Origin: an uncultured Sulfolobales archaeon
Lineage (GTDB): Archaea > Thermoproteota > Thermoprotei_A > Sulfolobales > NBVN01
NCBI GenBank assembly: GCA_938073905.1
Contig: CALJEN010000002.1
Span: forward strand, 1 to 64,000
DNA: 64,000 nt
Direction of reading: 5' to 3'
In this document: in pieces, positions 15,947 to 25,044 of the stretch
Position numbering within the stretch: the stretch's first letter is position 1
How the letters are laid out: each line of letters opens with the position of its first letter
The notes under the pieces: model-generated
What the model was told of the DNA's origin: nothing
Databases searched by the model: none
The model's input: only the letters and a program-made list of their open reading frames with translations
Program-made: the position numbers and the translations under genes

Positions 15947-17203
15947 ATGAGCGGGACGATCTCGATCCTCGCGTTCGAGCCCGGATGGGAGCTGCACCGC
16001 TTCGCGAGCTACGGGCTAGACGCGCTCGGCCACCGCGGGGGCTCCCGCAGGATCGTCTGCTGGCGGCAGAGCGGGAGGGTCGTCTGCGGAGACCTGGAGA
16101 GCGCGGACTCTCAGGCCCTATCGGACTCTGGAGCAGTGGTCGCGGCGTGGCTGAACGGGAGGCCCGACGGGCAGCTGGTCGAGGGGGAGAGCTCCGTCGC
16201 GGTCGCCGACAGACCGAGCGGTCTCCTCCCCGAGATCGCGAGGGACGTCGAGAGGGCCCTCTCGACCGACAGGCCGCACGCGAGGCTGGCGGAGAGCCTG
16301 AGCTCCTACGGGAGTGCTGACGCGCCCTCGCTCACCGTCCTAACCTCGAGGGGCGAGCTCGTCGTGTGGAGGTCCAGCGTCGGGCTCACCCCGCTGGTCG
16401 TCGGGGGGTACGGATTCGACATGGCGATAGCCTCCTCGGAGACCTCGGCGATCGAGATGCTCGACGCGGACGTCAGGAGGCACCTGCTGCCGGGCGAGGG
16501 GGTGTACGCGAGCAGGAGGCAGGTGAGGCTCTTCAGCACCGGTGCGGCGGAGAGGGCGAGGCTCTGCCTCTTCGAGCTCCTCTACACCGCGAGGCACGAC
16601 TCGACCGTCGACGGGGTCAGTGTCTACGAGTTCAGGAGGGAGCTGGGCAGGAGGCTGGGGAGGTACCTGGACGACCCCGTGGACGTGGTGACGGGGGTAC
16701 CGGAGACAGCTCTTCCGTACGCTGTGGGGCTCTCCCAGGCCACCGGAGCCCCCTTCGAGCTCGGCTTTGTCGGGACCCTCAGGAGGGAGAGGTCCATGAT
16801 GAAGGAGGGAGTCCGCGAGAGGCTGATAGCCGTGCACCTGAAGCTCAACCCTATCAGGAGGGTCTTCGAGGGGAAGAGGGTCGCCGTGGTGGACGACAGC
16901 ATGGTGACGGGCTCAACCCTCAAGACCGTGGCCCAGCTCCTCAGGTACAGGGTCGGCGCCAGGGAGCTCCACGTGCTGGTCGCATCGCCGAAGCTCGCTG
17001 GCACCTGTCCCTACGGCGTCGTCGGGCTAGACCCGGGCTCCCTCATCTCGGCCCACCTGGACGAGTCGGACATCGAGAGGTACCTCGACGTCGACAGCCT
17101 GGCGTGGCTGAGGGAGGAGGACGTGGAGACCGTGGCTAGGGGGTTTTGCCTGAGGCTCTGCGGCGCCTGCTTCGGGAGGAGCCTGCTGGGTGGTGGTGAG
17201 TGA
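15947..17203 (+). CDS. PurF-like protein with Cys1-to-Ser change (degenerate amidophosphoribosyltransferase)
   Basis: This is a 418-residue homologue of PurF, which makes phosphoribosylamine from PRPP and glutamine. The Ntn-glutaminase half is present in outline (LGHRGG near residue 28, WLNGRPDG near 66), but the nucleophile position after Met is Ser (MSGT) instead of Cys. The conserved R-Y-S-T block is not recognisable. The phosphoribosyltransferase half keeps VAVVDDSMVTGSTLK near residues 311-325, with T-G-S for the usual R-G-T. It also lacks the NRYIGR block. C-terminal cysteines CLRLCGAC plus Cys in TCPYGV recall the PurF iron-sulfur ligands. Being in the operon beside a second PurF, it could be a regulatory or partner subunit. 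Confidence 0.75.
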   Translation: MSGTISILAFEPGWELHRFASYGLDALGHRGGSRRIVCWRQSGRVVCGDLESADSQALSDSGAVVAAWLNGRPDGQLVEGESSVAVADRPSGLLPEIARDVERALSTDRPHARLAESLSSYGSADAPSLTVLTSRGELVVWRSSVGLTPLVVGGYGFDMAIASSETSAIEMLDADVRRHLLPGEGVYASRRQVRLFSTGAAERARLCLFELLYTARHDSTVDGVSVYEFRRELGRRLGRYLDDPVDVVTGVPETALPYAVGLSQATGAPFELGFVGTLRRERSMMKEGVRERLIAVHLKLNPIRRVFEGKRVAVVDDSMVTGSTLKTVAQLLRYRVGARELHVLVASPKLAGTCPYGVVGLDPGSLISAHLDESDIERYLDVDSLAWLREEDVETVARGFCLRLCGACFGRSLLGGGE

Positions 17204-18690
17204 GGGTACTGCTGGTGGGGTCCGGAGGCCGCGAGCACGCGCTGGCCAAGCTCATAGTCTCCTCCCGGAACACCGTCGAGCTCTACGTGTTAGCCGACTA
17301 CGCCAACCCGGGCCTCAGGAGGGAGGCCGAGGCCACTGGCGGGAGGCTGCTCGCCGTCAACACGAGCGACCCCCCGGCGGTAGTGAAGGTAGCCGAGGCC
17401 CTGTCGCCGGACATAACCGTCGTGGGTCCCGAGGAGCCCCAGTTCCACGGGGTCACCGACGCTCTGAGGGAGAGGGGGTTCGCCGTCTTCGGAGCCTCCC
17501 GCGCGTGCTCCGAGGTGGAGAGGAGCAAGGTCTTCGGCAGATACCTGATGTGGAAGCACGGGATCCCCGGGAGGCTCCACTTCACTTCCTTCAGGTCCCT
17601 GGAGGAGGCCGAGGAGTTCGTCAGGTACGCCGGCGACGTCGTCGTGAAGCCGGCGAGGCAGTTCGGGGGCAAGGGAGTGAGGGTGGTGAGGGACACGAAG
17701 GCCTTCCTCTCCGAGGCGAAGCAGCGGGTGAAGAGCTCCTCGGTGCTGAGGACGTTCGAGGAGCTCGACGCCCTCGGCGAGGAGTACAAGGTCCTCGTGG
17801 AGCAGAGGGTCGAGGGGGTGGAGTACACGGCCCAGGTCGTGACCGACGGCAGCTACGTCCTCCCGCTGCCGCTAGTCCAGGACTACCCCCACGCATTCGA
17901 GCTCGACGTGGGCTACGAGACGGGAGGCATGGGCAGCATCTCGGGACCCGGGCACCTGCTCCCCTTCGTGAACGAGGAGGAGTACGAGACCACCGAGAGG
18001 ATAGTGAAGCAAGTCCTCGAGAAGCTGCAGGAGGAGACCGGCGACAGGTATACGGGGGCCTTCGCGGGCCAGATGATGCTGACGGGGCTCTGGGGACCCA
18101 CCGTGATAGAGTTCTACAGCAGGTTCGGCGATCCGGAGCTGTCGTGCCTCGTGCCCAGGCTGGAGTCCGATTTCCTCGAGCTCCTGGACAGGGCCGCCAG
18201 GGGCGCCCTGGCCGGAGCCAAGCTGGAGGTGTCCGAGAGCACGGTCAGCATAGTGAAGGCTATCGCACCGGTCGGCTATCCGGCCTCCAAGAGCGAGGCC
18301 TCGGGACATCCGGTGATCGTCGACGAGGTGAGGATAAGGGAGCTGGGATGCCACCTGCTCTACGCGAGCGTCGAGGAGGGGGTCGGCGGGGGGATCTACA
18401 CGAAAGGCTCGAGGGCCTTCGAGGTAGTCTGCGCGGCCGAGGACTACGAGCGCGCCTACAGGCTCACTGAGGCGGCGATGGGCTACATAAGCTCCCTGGA
18501 CGGATGGCCCCTCTACCACCGGAGCGACATAGGCTCGGGCTGGCTGATCGAGGCGAGGCGGAGGGAGGCCGAGAGAGTCCGCGCGGTGTACAGGAGCAAG
18601 CAGCTGAGGGGCACCCTCGGAGAGTCGTTCACGGTGTGGATGCCGGGGAAGGGGATAGTGGCGAGCCCGCTTTTGTCACCCCTGAGGTGA
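17200..18690 (+). CDS. purD: Phosphoribosylamine-glycine ligase
   Basis: PurD condenses phosphoribosylamine and glycine with ATP to give GAR. The 496-residue ATP-grasp protein begins VLLVGSGGREHALAKLI, the usual N-terminal nucleotide-fold motif, followed by ERSKVFGRYLMWKHGIPG (residue about 107) and VVVKPARQFGGKGVRV. The ATP-grasp metal block is VIEFYSRFGDPE near residue 302. It is longer than bacterial PurD by roughly 60 residues, mostly at the C-terminus (residues about 430-496), a tail I cannot assign. The GTG start overlaps the upstream stop by 4 bases and its own stop overlaps the purT start. Confidence 0.93.
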   Translation: MRVLLVGSGGREHALAKLIVSSRNTVELYVLADYANPGLRREAEATGGRLLAVNTSDPPAVVKVAEALSPDITVVGPEEPQFHGVTDALRERGFAVFGASRACSEVERSKVFGRYLMWKHGIPGRLHFTSFRSLEEAEEFVRYAGDVVVKPARQFGGKGVRVVRDTKAFLSEAKQRVKSSSVLRTFEELDALGEEYKVLVEQRVEGVEYTAQVVTDGSYVLPLPLVQDYPHAFELDVGYETGGMGSISGPGHLLPFVNEEEYETTERIVKQVLEKLQEETGDRYTGAFAGQMMLTGLWGPTVIEFYSRFGDPELSCLVPRLESDFLELLDRAARGALAGAKLEVSESTVSIVKAIAPVGYPASKSEASGHPVIVDEVRIRELGCHLLYASVEEGVGGGIYTKGSRAFEVVCAAEDYERAYRLTEAAMGYISSLDGWPLYHRSDIGSGWLIEARRREAERVRAVYRSKQLRGTLGESFTVWMPGKGIVASPLLSPLR

Positions 18691-19916
18691 TTGGGGTGAA
18701 GGTCCGGGACTGCGTCAGGTCTCCCATGCTCGAAGGCTCCGCGAAGGTGCTCCTGCTGGGGAGCGGGGAGCTGGGGAAGGAGATAGCCATAGAGGCGCAG
18801 AGGCTGGGTGCCGAGGTGATAGCCGTAGACCGCTACGACTGGGCACCGGCGATGCACGTAGCCCACAGGAGGTACGTCGTGGACATGATGAACCCGAGGG
18901 CCGTCAAGTCCGTGGTCAGGAGGGAGAATCCCGACGCCGTGATCCCGGAGATAGAGGCCATCTCCACCGACGCCCTGGAGGAGCTGGAGGCCGAGGGCTA
19001 CTTCGTCGTCCCGAACGCCAGAGCTGTCAAGATCGCGATGAACAGGCTCGAGCTGAGGAGGTTCGCCGCGGCGGACCTGGGTCTGCCGACCACGAAGTTC
19101 GCGTTCGCGGAGAACCCCGAGGAGGCCTTCGAGGCGTGCGAGAAGGTCGGCTACCCGTGCCTCATAAAGCCCGAGATGAGCAGCAGTGGGCACGGCCACA
19201 TCAGGCTCGACTCCTCGTCCAGGGACGCCGCGGCCAGGGCCTATGCCTACGCTGTGTCGCACTCCAGGGGCAGGAGCAAGAGGGTAATAGTCGAGGAGTT
19301 CGTAGACCTGGCACTCGAGTTCACGGTCATCGCCTACAGGTATCCCGAGGGCGACAGGGTCGCGACGGAGGTCTGCGAGCCGATAGAGCAGTGGAGGTAC
19401 GGCGAGTACCACTACATAGAGTCGTGGCAGCCACCGAAGTCGGACCCCGCCGTCCTGAGTAGGGCGGTCGAGATCGGGAGGAGGGTGGCGGAGGGGCTCG
19501 GCGGCACCGGGATATACGCGTCGGAGGTGTTCCTGACGAAGGACGGCAGGGTGCTCTTCAGCGAGGTGGCGCCGAGGTCTCACGACACGGGGCTCGTGAC
19601 CCTCGTCACCCAGGAGCTGAGCGAGTTCGCGGTGCACGCGAGAACGGCGCTCGGCCTCCCGGTGCCGAGACCGAGGGTGGTCTCGCCGGGAGCGAGCATG
19701 GCCATCTACACGGATCTGGGCGACGTCTGGAGCCCCGGGGTCTGCGGTCTCCAGGAGGTGCTGAGGATCCCGGGAGTCGACGTGAGGATCTTCGGCAAGC
19801 CCTGGGCGTACCCCGGGAGGAGGATGGCGGTGCTGCTGGCCAGGGGCAGCTCGGTGGACGATGCCCTCGAGAAGGTCAGGAGGGCGGCCAAGCTGATCTC
19901 GTTCCGTCCCGCCTAG
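18687..19916 (+). CDS. purT: Formate-dependent GAR transformylase PurT
   Basis: PurT forms FGAR from GAR, formate and ATP, avoiding folate. The protein has about 409 residues, the normal length. It shows KVLLLGSGELGKEIAIEAQRLGAEV near residue 14, VIPEIEAISTDALEELE near 74, KPEMSSSGHGH and the EVFLTKDGRVLFSEVAPRSHDTG block near 280, all typical of the PurT/PurK ATP-grasp group. I chose GTG 18687, overlapping purD by 4 bases; GTG 18696, with GAGGTGAT upstream, is an equally likely start. Together with PurP it points to formate as the one-carbon source for purines. Confidence 0.93.
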   Translation: MIGVKVRDCVRSPMLEGSAKVLLLGSGELGKEIAIEAQRLGAEVIAVDRYDWAPAMHVAHRRYVVDMMNPRAVKSVVRRENPDAVIPEIEAISTDALEELEAEGYFVVPNARAVKIAMNRLELRRFAAADLGLPTTKFAFAENPEEAFEACEKVGYPCLIKPEMSSSGHGHIRLDSSSRDAAARAYAYAVSHSRGRSKRVIVEEFVDLALEFTVIAYRYPEGDRVATEVCEPIEQWRYGEYHYIESWQPPKSDPAVLSRAVEIGRRVAEGLGGTGIYASEVFLTKDGRVLFSEVAPRSHDTGLVTLVTQELSEFAVHARTALGLPVPRPRVVSPGASMAIYTDLGDVWSPGVCGLQEVLRIPGVDVRIFGKPWAYPGRRMAVLLARGSSVDDALEKVRRAAKLISFRPA

Positions 19917-20330
19917 GTGGGAGGCATGCCGTGCAGGGGGAAGGTCTCGATAGTGATCGGCAGCGAGAGGGACAGGCCGCACGCTGAGAGGGCGGCGGCC
20001 GTGCTCAGGGAGCACGGGGTGGAGCACGAGATAGTCGTCCTGAGCGCCCACAGGAACCCGAGGGAGCTCGAGAAGTACATCGAGACCTCGGACGCCGACG
20101 TCTTCATAGCGATGGCCGGTCTGGCCGCACACCTGCCGGGGTTCATAGCGTCTAGGACTCAGAGACCGGTGATAGGAGTCCCCCTGAACGTCGCGCTCGG
20201 GGGGCTCGACGCGCTGCTCAGCATAGTCCAGATGCCCAGGGGGGTTCCGGTAGCCACCATGGGAATAGACAACGCCGAGAACGCTGCCCACATGGCCATC
20301 AGGATACTGAGGCTGTGCCGGCAGGACTAG
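19917..20330 (+). CDS. purE: N5-CAIR mutase / AIR carboxylase PurE
   Basis: This is a 137-residue single-domain PurE protein that carboxylates or rearranges AIR derivatives to CAIR. Signature regions are [15 protein letters not shown] near residue 12, [14 protein letters not shown] near 42 and [17 protein letters not shown] near 64. No PurK is present in the window, so it may act as a class II enzyme using CO2 directly, although SAHRNP resembles the class I form. The class is therefore open. GTG 19917 directly follows the purT stop; ATG 19926 is possible but leaves its GGAGG motif too close. Confidence 0.9.
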   Translation: MGGMPCRGKVSIVIGSERDRPHAERAAAVLREHGVEHEIVVLSAHRNPRELEKYIETSDADVFIAMAGLAAHLPGFIASRTQRPVIGVPLNVALGGLDALLSIVQMPRGVPVATMGIDNAENAAHMAIRILRLCRQD

Positions 20331-20419
20331 GTGCTCTCCTTGGAGTCCCGCACTAGAGTCAAGGAGGCGCGGAAGTCGTCCCGGAGCTCGGGTGAGACGG
20401 CCGCATCGGGGTGGTGCGA

Positions 20420-22606
20420 ATGACCCTGACTGAGACCGAGATCAAGGAGATAAGGAGGATCCTCAGGAGGGAGCCGACGCCCGAGGAGCTCGCGATGTTC
20501 GAGGCCCAGTGGAGCGAGCACTGTTCCTACAAGAGCAGCAGGAGGCTCCTCAGACTGCTGCCGACCAGCGGCAGGGGAGTGCTCGTAGGGCCCGGGAGGG
20601 ACGCTCCGGCCGTCGAGGTGTTTCCCGGCGTAGCCGTGGTCTTCAAGGTAGAGTCCCACAACCACCCATCGGCCGTTGACCCCTACAACGGTGCCGCGAC
20701 CGGAGTAGGGGGAGTGGTCAGGGATGTACTGTCCCTGGGCGCCAGGCCCGTAGCCCTGCTGAGCATGCTATACCTGGGCGACCCTCGGGACTCCAGAGCT
20801 AGGTGGCTGGCGAGGGGGATCGTCAGGGGAGCGAGCGACTACGGAAACGGGATCGGAGTCCCCACGGTCGCCGGGGACGCGTGGTTCGACGGCTCGTTCA
20901 ACGCGCAGCCCCTCGTGAACGTAGCGTGTGTGGGCCTGCTCAGGGTCGAGGAGCTGGTGAGCGGGAGGCCGTCCCCCGGAGACCTGATAGTGGTCGCCGG
21001 CAACCCGACTGGGCGGGAGGGGCTCCTGGGCAGCAGCTTCGCTTCGAAGCCTCTGGGGGAGGAGGGGGGAGAGGAGACCGGGGCAGTCCCCCCGGCCAAC
21101 CCCTCGATGGAGAGAGCCTTGATAGACGCGGTCCTGGAGCTTACGCGCACCAGGCTGGTGAAGTACGTGAAGGACGTCGGGGGAGGAGGTCTAGCGACGG
21201 CCGTCGTGGAGACGGCTTCGGACTTCGGGCTCGGGGCGGAGCTCAGGCTCGAGAGCCTCCACACCAAGGGAGAGCTGAGTCCTCTCGAGATGCTGGTCTC
21301 CGAGACCCAGGAGAGGATGATGTTGGTCGTAGACCAGCGCAGGCTCGAGGAGGTTGTGGGAGTCCTCGGAAGGCACGCCGTGCCGGCGAGCGTCGTCGGC
21401 TCCTTCGACGAGAGCGGGAGGCTCAGGGCCTACTACAGGGGCAGGCTGGTGGCCGACGTACCGGCTAGGGAGCTAGCGAGGCGGGGAGAGGTCTGGAGGC
21501 CCTCGAGGCCCCCCGCCGAGTTCGCGAGAGCGATAAAGCCTCTGAACCATCTCCCGGAGGTCTCCGTGCGCGACGCCCTCAGAGCCATCCTCTCGTCGCC
21601 GAACGTGGCCTCCAAGAGGTGGATCTACGAGCAGTCCGTCCACGAAGCCGGCTCCGGGATCGTGGTCGGACCGGGTCGCGGAGACGCGGCCGTCCTGAGG
21701 CTAGGTGCGGGAGACGGCAGGGGCATAGCCGTGAAGGGCGACGCGAACCCGCGGTACACGTCGATAGACCCGTTCAGGGGGGCGGCCAACTCCGTCGCGG
21801 AGTGCTACAGGAACCTCGTCGCCGTGGGGTCGAGCCCCGTGGCCTTCGTCGACGAGCCGAACGCCGGGAACCCGGAGGACCCGGAGCAGTTCTGGTACTT
21901 CGAGATGATGGTGAAGGGGATAGCCTGGATGGCCGATGGGCTCGGAGTCCCAGTGGTCGGGGGGAAGGTCAGCCTCTACAACGTCGACCACCGGGGGAGG
22001 CAGGTGAAGCCCACCGCGACCATAGTCGGCGTGGGGGCGGTGGAGGACGTCGGCAGGGTAGCTACGATAGACTTCAAGAGCGAGGGGTCGGCTGTCCTAG
22101 TCATCGGAACGACGCTTCCCGAGCTCGGCGGGACCGAGTACCTAGCAAGGGTCTTCGGGCTAGAGTCCGGAGAGGTGCCGGTCCCGAGACCTGCCGAGGA
22201 GCTCAGGAACTCTTCCTACATTGCGAGGCTGATCAGGGAGGGCGTGGCGCTCTCGGTCCACGACGTGAGCCTCGGCGGGCTGGCCGCGGCCGTGGCCGAG
22301 ATGGCCGTGCTCGGGAGGATAGGTGTGGAGGTGGACGTCGAGAGGATCCCCCAGAGGGGCTGCACCAGAGCGGACGAGCTGCTCTTCTCCGAGACGCAGG
22401 CTAGGTACGTCGTCGAGGTGCCAGCTGAGAGGGTCGGGGAGGCTCTGCGGATAGCCCAGCAGCTCGGCGCGGTGGTGACCGTGGTGGGGAGGACCACGGC
22501 CGCGGGCGTGGTCTCGGTCAGGAGCGGTGAAAGGGTGCTGCTCGAGGAGAGCCTGGAGGAGCTCCGGGAGCTCTACGAGGGGGCCTTGCCCAAGCTCCTG
22601 GTGTAG
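20420..22606 (+). CDS. purL: FGAM synthase, small-type PurL subunit
   Basis: PurL converts FGAR to FGAM using ATP and ammonia delivered by the glutaminase PurQ, with PurS as the linker. At about 728 residues this is the small-type subunit without a fused glutaminase. Motifs are WSEHCSYKSSRRLL near residue 31, VVFKVESHNHPSAVDPYNGAATG near 75, YVKDVGGGGLATAV and the repeated second half (PRYTSIDPFRGAANSVAE; LSVHDVSLGGLAAAVAEMA). The expected purQ and purS are not adjacent or anywhere in the window. An 80-base gap precedes it, with GTG 20411 as an alternative start. Confidence 0.95.
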   Translation: MTLTETEIKEIRRILRREPTPEELAMFEAQWSEHCSYKSSRRLLRLLPTSGRGVLVGPGRDAPAVEVFPGVAVVFKVESHNHPSAVDPYNGAATGVGGVVRDVLSLGARPVALLSMLYLGDPRDSRARWLARGIVRGASDYGNGIGVPTVAGDAWFDGSFNAQPLVNVACVGLLRVEELVSGRPSPGDLIVVAGNPTGREGLLGSSFASKPLGEEGGEETGAVPPANPSMERALIDAVLELTRTRLVKYVKDVGGGGLATAVVETASDFGLGAELRLESLHTKGELSPLEMLVSETQERMMLVVDQRRLEEVVGVLGRHAVPASVVGSFDESGRLRAYYRGRLVADVPARELARRGEVWRPSRPPAEFARAIKPLNHLPEVSVRDALRAILSSPNVASKRWIYEQSVHEAGSGIVVGPGRGDAAVLRLGAGDGRGIAVKGDANPRYTSIDPFRGAANSVAECYRNLVAVGSSPVAFVDEPNAGNPEDPEQFWYFEMMVKGIAWMADGLGVPVVGGKVSLYNVDHRGRQVKPTATIVGVGAVEDVGRVATIDFKSEGSAVLVIGTTLPELGGTEYLARVFGLESGEVPVPRPAEELRNSSYIARLIREGVALSVHDVSLGGLAAAVAEMAVLGRIGVEVDVERIPQRGCTRADELLFSETQARYVVEVPAERVGEALRIAQQLGAVVTVVGRTTAAGVVSVRSGERVLLEESLEELRELYEGALPKLLV

Positions 22607-22609
22607 GTG

Positions 22610-24007
22610 ATGGGCGGGGTCTCTGCCTACGCTGCCGGGAGGAGGCGGAGCTACGGGCAGACGGCAGAGGCGGCCCTGCTGCTGCTAGCGGAGCTCCAGC
22701 ACAGGGGCCAGGAGACCACCGGGGTGGCAGCTCTCGCCAACGGGGGGAGAGTCAGCACCGTGAAGGCGAGATCCCCGGCGCTGCGCCTCCTGAGGAGGCT
22801 CCTGGGCTTTCGGAAGGACGTCGAGAGGGAGGCATTCGGCTGCGTAGCGCACGCCGGGGACTCCACCCCGAGGGGCTCAGCCCAGCCGGTGGTTTTCGGA
22901 AACGGGAGGTCTAGGATAGCCCTCGCGTTCGACGGGGGTATACCGGACTACCGAGACGCCCACTCTCTCGCCGCGAGGCTGGCCCCCGACCTCGTCCCGA
23001 GCCACGCTCCGGGGGACTCCCACGCGCTAGCCCAGCTGGTCTACGCTTTGGCTAGGGAGGAGAAGTGGGACTTCGTGGAGGCCCTAAGGAGGCTCCCGGA
23101 GTACGTCTCGGGCGCCTACAGCCTGGTCCTCCTGACGTCGGAGCCCAGGCTCGTGATGGCTCGGGACCCCGGCGGGTTCAGGCCTTTGGCCTACTCATAC
23201 GGGGACGGGGAGGTCTACGTGGCCTCCGAGACCTCGGCGCTGGATTCCCTCGACCTCGAGTGGAGGGAGGTCGGGTTCGGCGAGGTGGTGTCGTTCGACG
23301 GGGGGTCCCTGGAGGTCGCCGGCGCCAGGGTTCCCGCAGAGCCGTCGCCCTGCGTCTTCGAGTACGTGTACATGAGCAGACCCGACTCCTACTTCAACGG
23401 GGTCAGCGTCTACACCTCCAGACTCAGGCTGGGCGAGCGCCTAGCCAGGGTGGCGCCGGTGGACGCCGATGCCATCGTCCCGGTCCCGGACAGCGGCAGA
23501 GTGGCTGCCGTGGGCTACAGCAGGTCGAGCGGTATCCCGCTGGTCGAGGGCATAGTGGTAAACAAGTACGTCGGGAGGGTCTTCATCTCATCGCCCGGGG
23601 AGCGCGACCTCGTGTCGAGGCTCAAGCACGGCGTCGTGAGACCCGCTGTGGAGGGCAGGAGGATAGTCGTGGTCGACGACTCGATAGTGCGCGGGACGAC
23701 CCTCGCCCCCCTGATGGGGAAGCTCCGCAGAGCTGGAGCCAGGGAGCTCCACTTCAGGGTCTCGAGTCCACCCTTCAGGTGCCCGTGCTACATGGGTGTC
23801 AACGTCGCGTCCGGTGAGGAGCTGCTGGCCTGGGGGAGGTCGAGCGCGGAGGAGGTCGGGAGGATGCTGGGTGCGGACTCCCTGGCCTACAACACCCTGG
23901 AGAACCTGGAGCTCTCTGTGGGGCTGCCCAGGGTCTGCAGCTCGTGCTTCACGTGCAGCTACGCCCACGCGGGAGCTAGTCTCCCGCGCGGCAGGTCTTG
24001 TCCCTAG
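22610..24007 (+). CDS. purF: Amidophosphoribosyltransferase PurF lacking the Cys1 nucleophile
   Basis: This is the more canonical PurF of the cluster (465 residues). The phosphoribosyltransferase half is intact: IVPVPDSGRVAAVGYS, NKYVGRVFISS and VVVDDSIVRGTTL near residues 352-365. CPCYMGV plus a terminal CSSC match iron-sulfur ligand positions. The glutaminase half retains LQHRGQETTG, but the N-terminus reads MGGVSAY, with Gly where the family has Cys1. The conserved H-x-R-Y-S-T block is HAGDST, and the usual N-G-N is DGG. Glutamine hydrolysis therefore looks lost; ammonia use is inferred. It starts right after the purL stop. Confidence 0.88.
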   Translation: MGGVSAYAAGRRRSYGQTAEAALLLLAELQHRGQETTGVAALANGGRVSTVKARSPALRLLRRLLGFRKDVEREAFGCVAHAGDSTPRGSAQPVVFGNGRSRIALAFDGGIPDYRDAHSLAARLAPDLVPSHAPGDSHALAQLVYALAREEKWDFVEALRRLPEYVSGAYSLVLLTSEPRLVMARDPGGFRPLAYSYGDGEVYVASETSALDSLDLEWREVGFGEVVSFDGGSLEVAGARVPAEPSPCVFEYVYMSRPDSYFNGVSVYTSRLRLGERLARVAPVDADAIVPVPDSGRVAAVGYSRSSGIPLVEGIVVNKYVGRVFISSPGERDLVSRLKHGVVRPAVEGRRIVVVDDSIVRGTTLAPLMGKLRRAGARELHFRVSSPPFRCPCYMGVNVASGEELLAWGRSSAEEVGRMLGADSLAYNTLENLELSVGLPRVCSSCFTCSYAHAGASLPRGRSCP

Positions 24008-24009
24008 GG

Positions 24010-25044
24010 GTGGCCGAGCCCGTGGAGAAGCTCACGTACTCTAAGGCCGGTGTAGACCTCGCGAAGCACAGGAGCATGCACGCGGTGGCCCTGAGGGCTC
24101 TCGAGGAGCTAGCGAGGAGGCTGGGCGCCGAGGTCTCGGGGCTGGGAGGCTTCGCGCCGAGCATCAAGGCCTTCGGAAGGAGGCTATCGCTCCACGTAGA
24201 CGGAGTGGGGACGAAGACGATGGTCCTCAGGAGGCTGAACGCCATGAGGGTGGCGGGCTGGGACTGCGTCGCCATGAACGCCAACGACGTGGCGTGCGAG
24301 GGCAGCAGGTTGGTTGCCATCGCCGACTACATAGCCATGGACAGGGCCGACGAGGAATCCTTCGGGCAGATAGTGGAGGGGATGGTCGAGGCAGCCGAGG
24401 CCGTGAGGGCGCCGATAGTGTCAGGCGAAACCGCGATCCTTCCGGGGATGCTGAGCGGAATCGACGTGGTCTGCTTCACCCTCTCGGTCTCGGAGGGAGA
24501 GTTCGAGAACCGCGCAAGGCCCGGGGACATGGTGGTCGGGGTCGAGAGCTGGGGCCTCCACGCAAACGGCTACAGTTTGGTCAGGAGGGTGGTCGAGGAG
24601 AGGATAGGGGGCTACGAGCGCGTGGTGGACGGGGTAGACCTGGCGGCCGAGCTAGCGAAGCCCACGGCACTCTACTACGACTTCCTGCTGGAGGTCGTGA
24701 GGCTGGGCTACGTCACGTCGGCGACCCACGTGACCGGCGGAGGCTGGACTAAGATGAGGAGAGTCCTGGGCGGAGAGCTGGACGCGGAGGTCGAGGCACC
24801 GAGGCCCGGCAGAATATTCGAAGTGATCATGTCCTACGGAGACGTAGACCCCGGGGAGGCTTACAGGGTCTTCAACATGGGCGTGGGCCTCCTCCTGACC
24901 AGCCCACCGGATAGGGCTGCTCAGTTGGTGGAGCTCGCTGGGAGGGCCGGGTTCCGGTCCTGGATCCTGGGGAGGGTCGTGGAGGGGGCGGGCTCTATTA
25001 GGGTGAGGCTCGGGTGGAGGAGCGGTGAGAGGATCGAGGTTTAG
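24010..25044 (+). CDS. purM: AIR synthetase
   Basis: PurM closes the ring of FGAM to AIR using ATP. The 344-residue protein shows YSKAGVDLAKHRSMH near residue 13, HVDGVGTKTMVLRRLN near 58, MNANDVACEGSRLVAIADYIA near 88, and GLHANGYSLVRRV near 182. HVTGGGWTKMRRVL and YRVFNMGVGLLL complete the family pattern. I moved the start from TTG 23998, inside purF, to GTG 24010, which lies 2 bases after the purF stop. Its end overlaps the second purP by 20 bases. Confidence 0.94.
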   Translation: MAEPVEKLTYSKAGVDLAKHRSMHAVALRALEELARRLGAEVSGLGGFAPSIKAFGRRLSLHVDGVGTKTMVLRRLNAMRVAGWDCVAMNANDVACEGSRLVAIADYIAMDRADEESFGQIVEGMVEAAEAVRAPIVSGETAILPGMLSGIDVVCFTLSVSEGEFENRARPGDMVVGVESWGLHANGYSLVRRVVEERIGGYERVVDGVDLAAELAKPTALYYDFLLEVVRLGYVTSATHVTGGGWTKMRRVLGGELDAEVEAPRPGRIFEVIMSYGDVDPGEAYRVFNMGVGLLLTSPPDRAAQLVELAGRAGFRSWILGRVVEGAGSIRVRLGWRSGERIEV

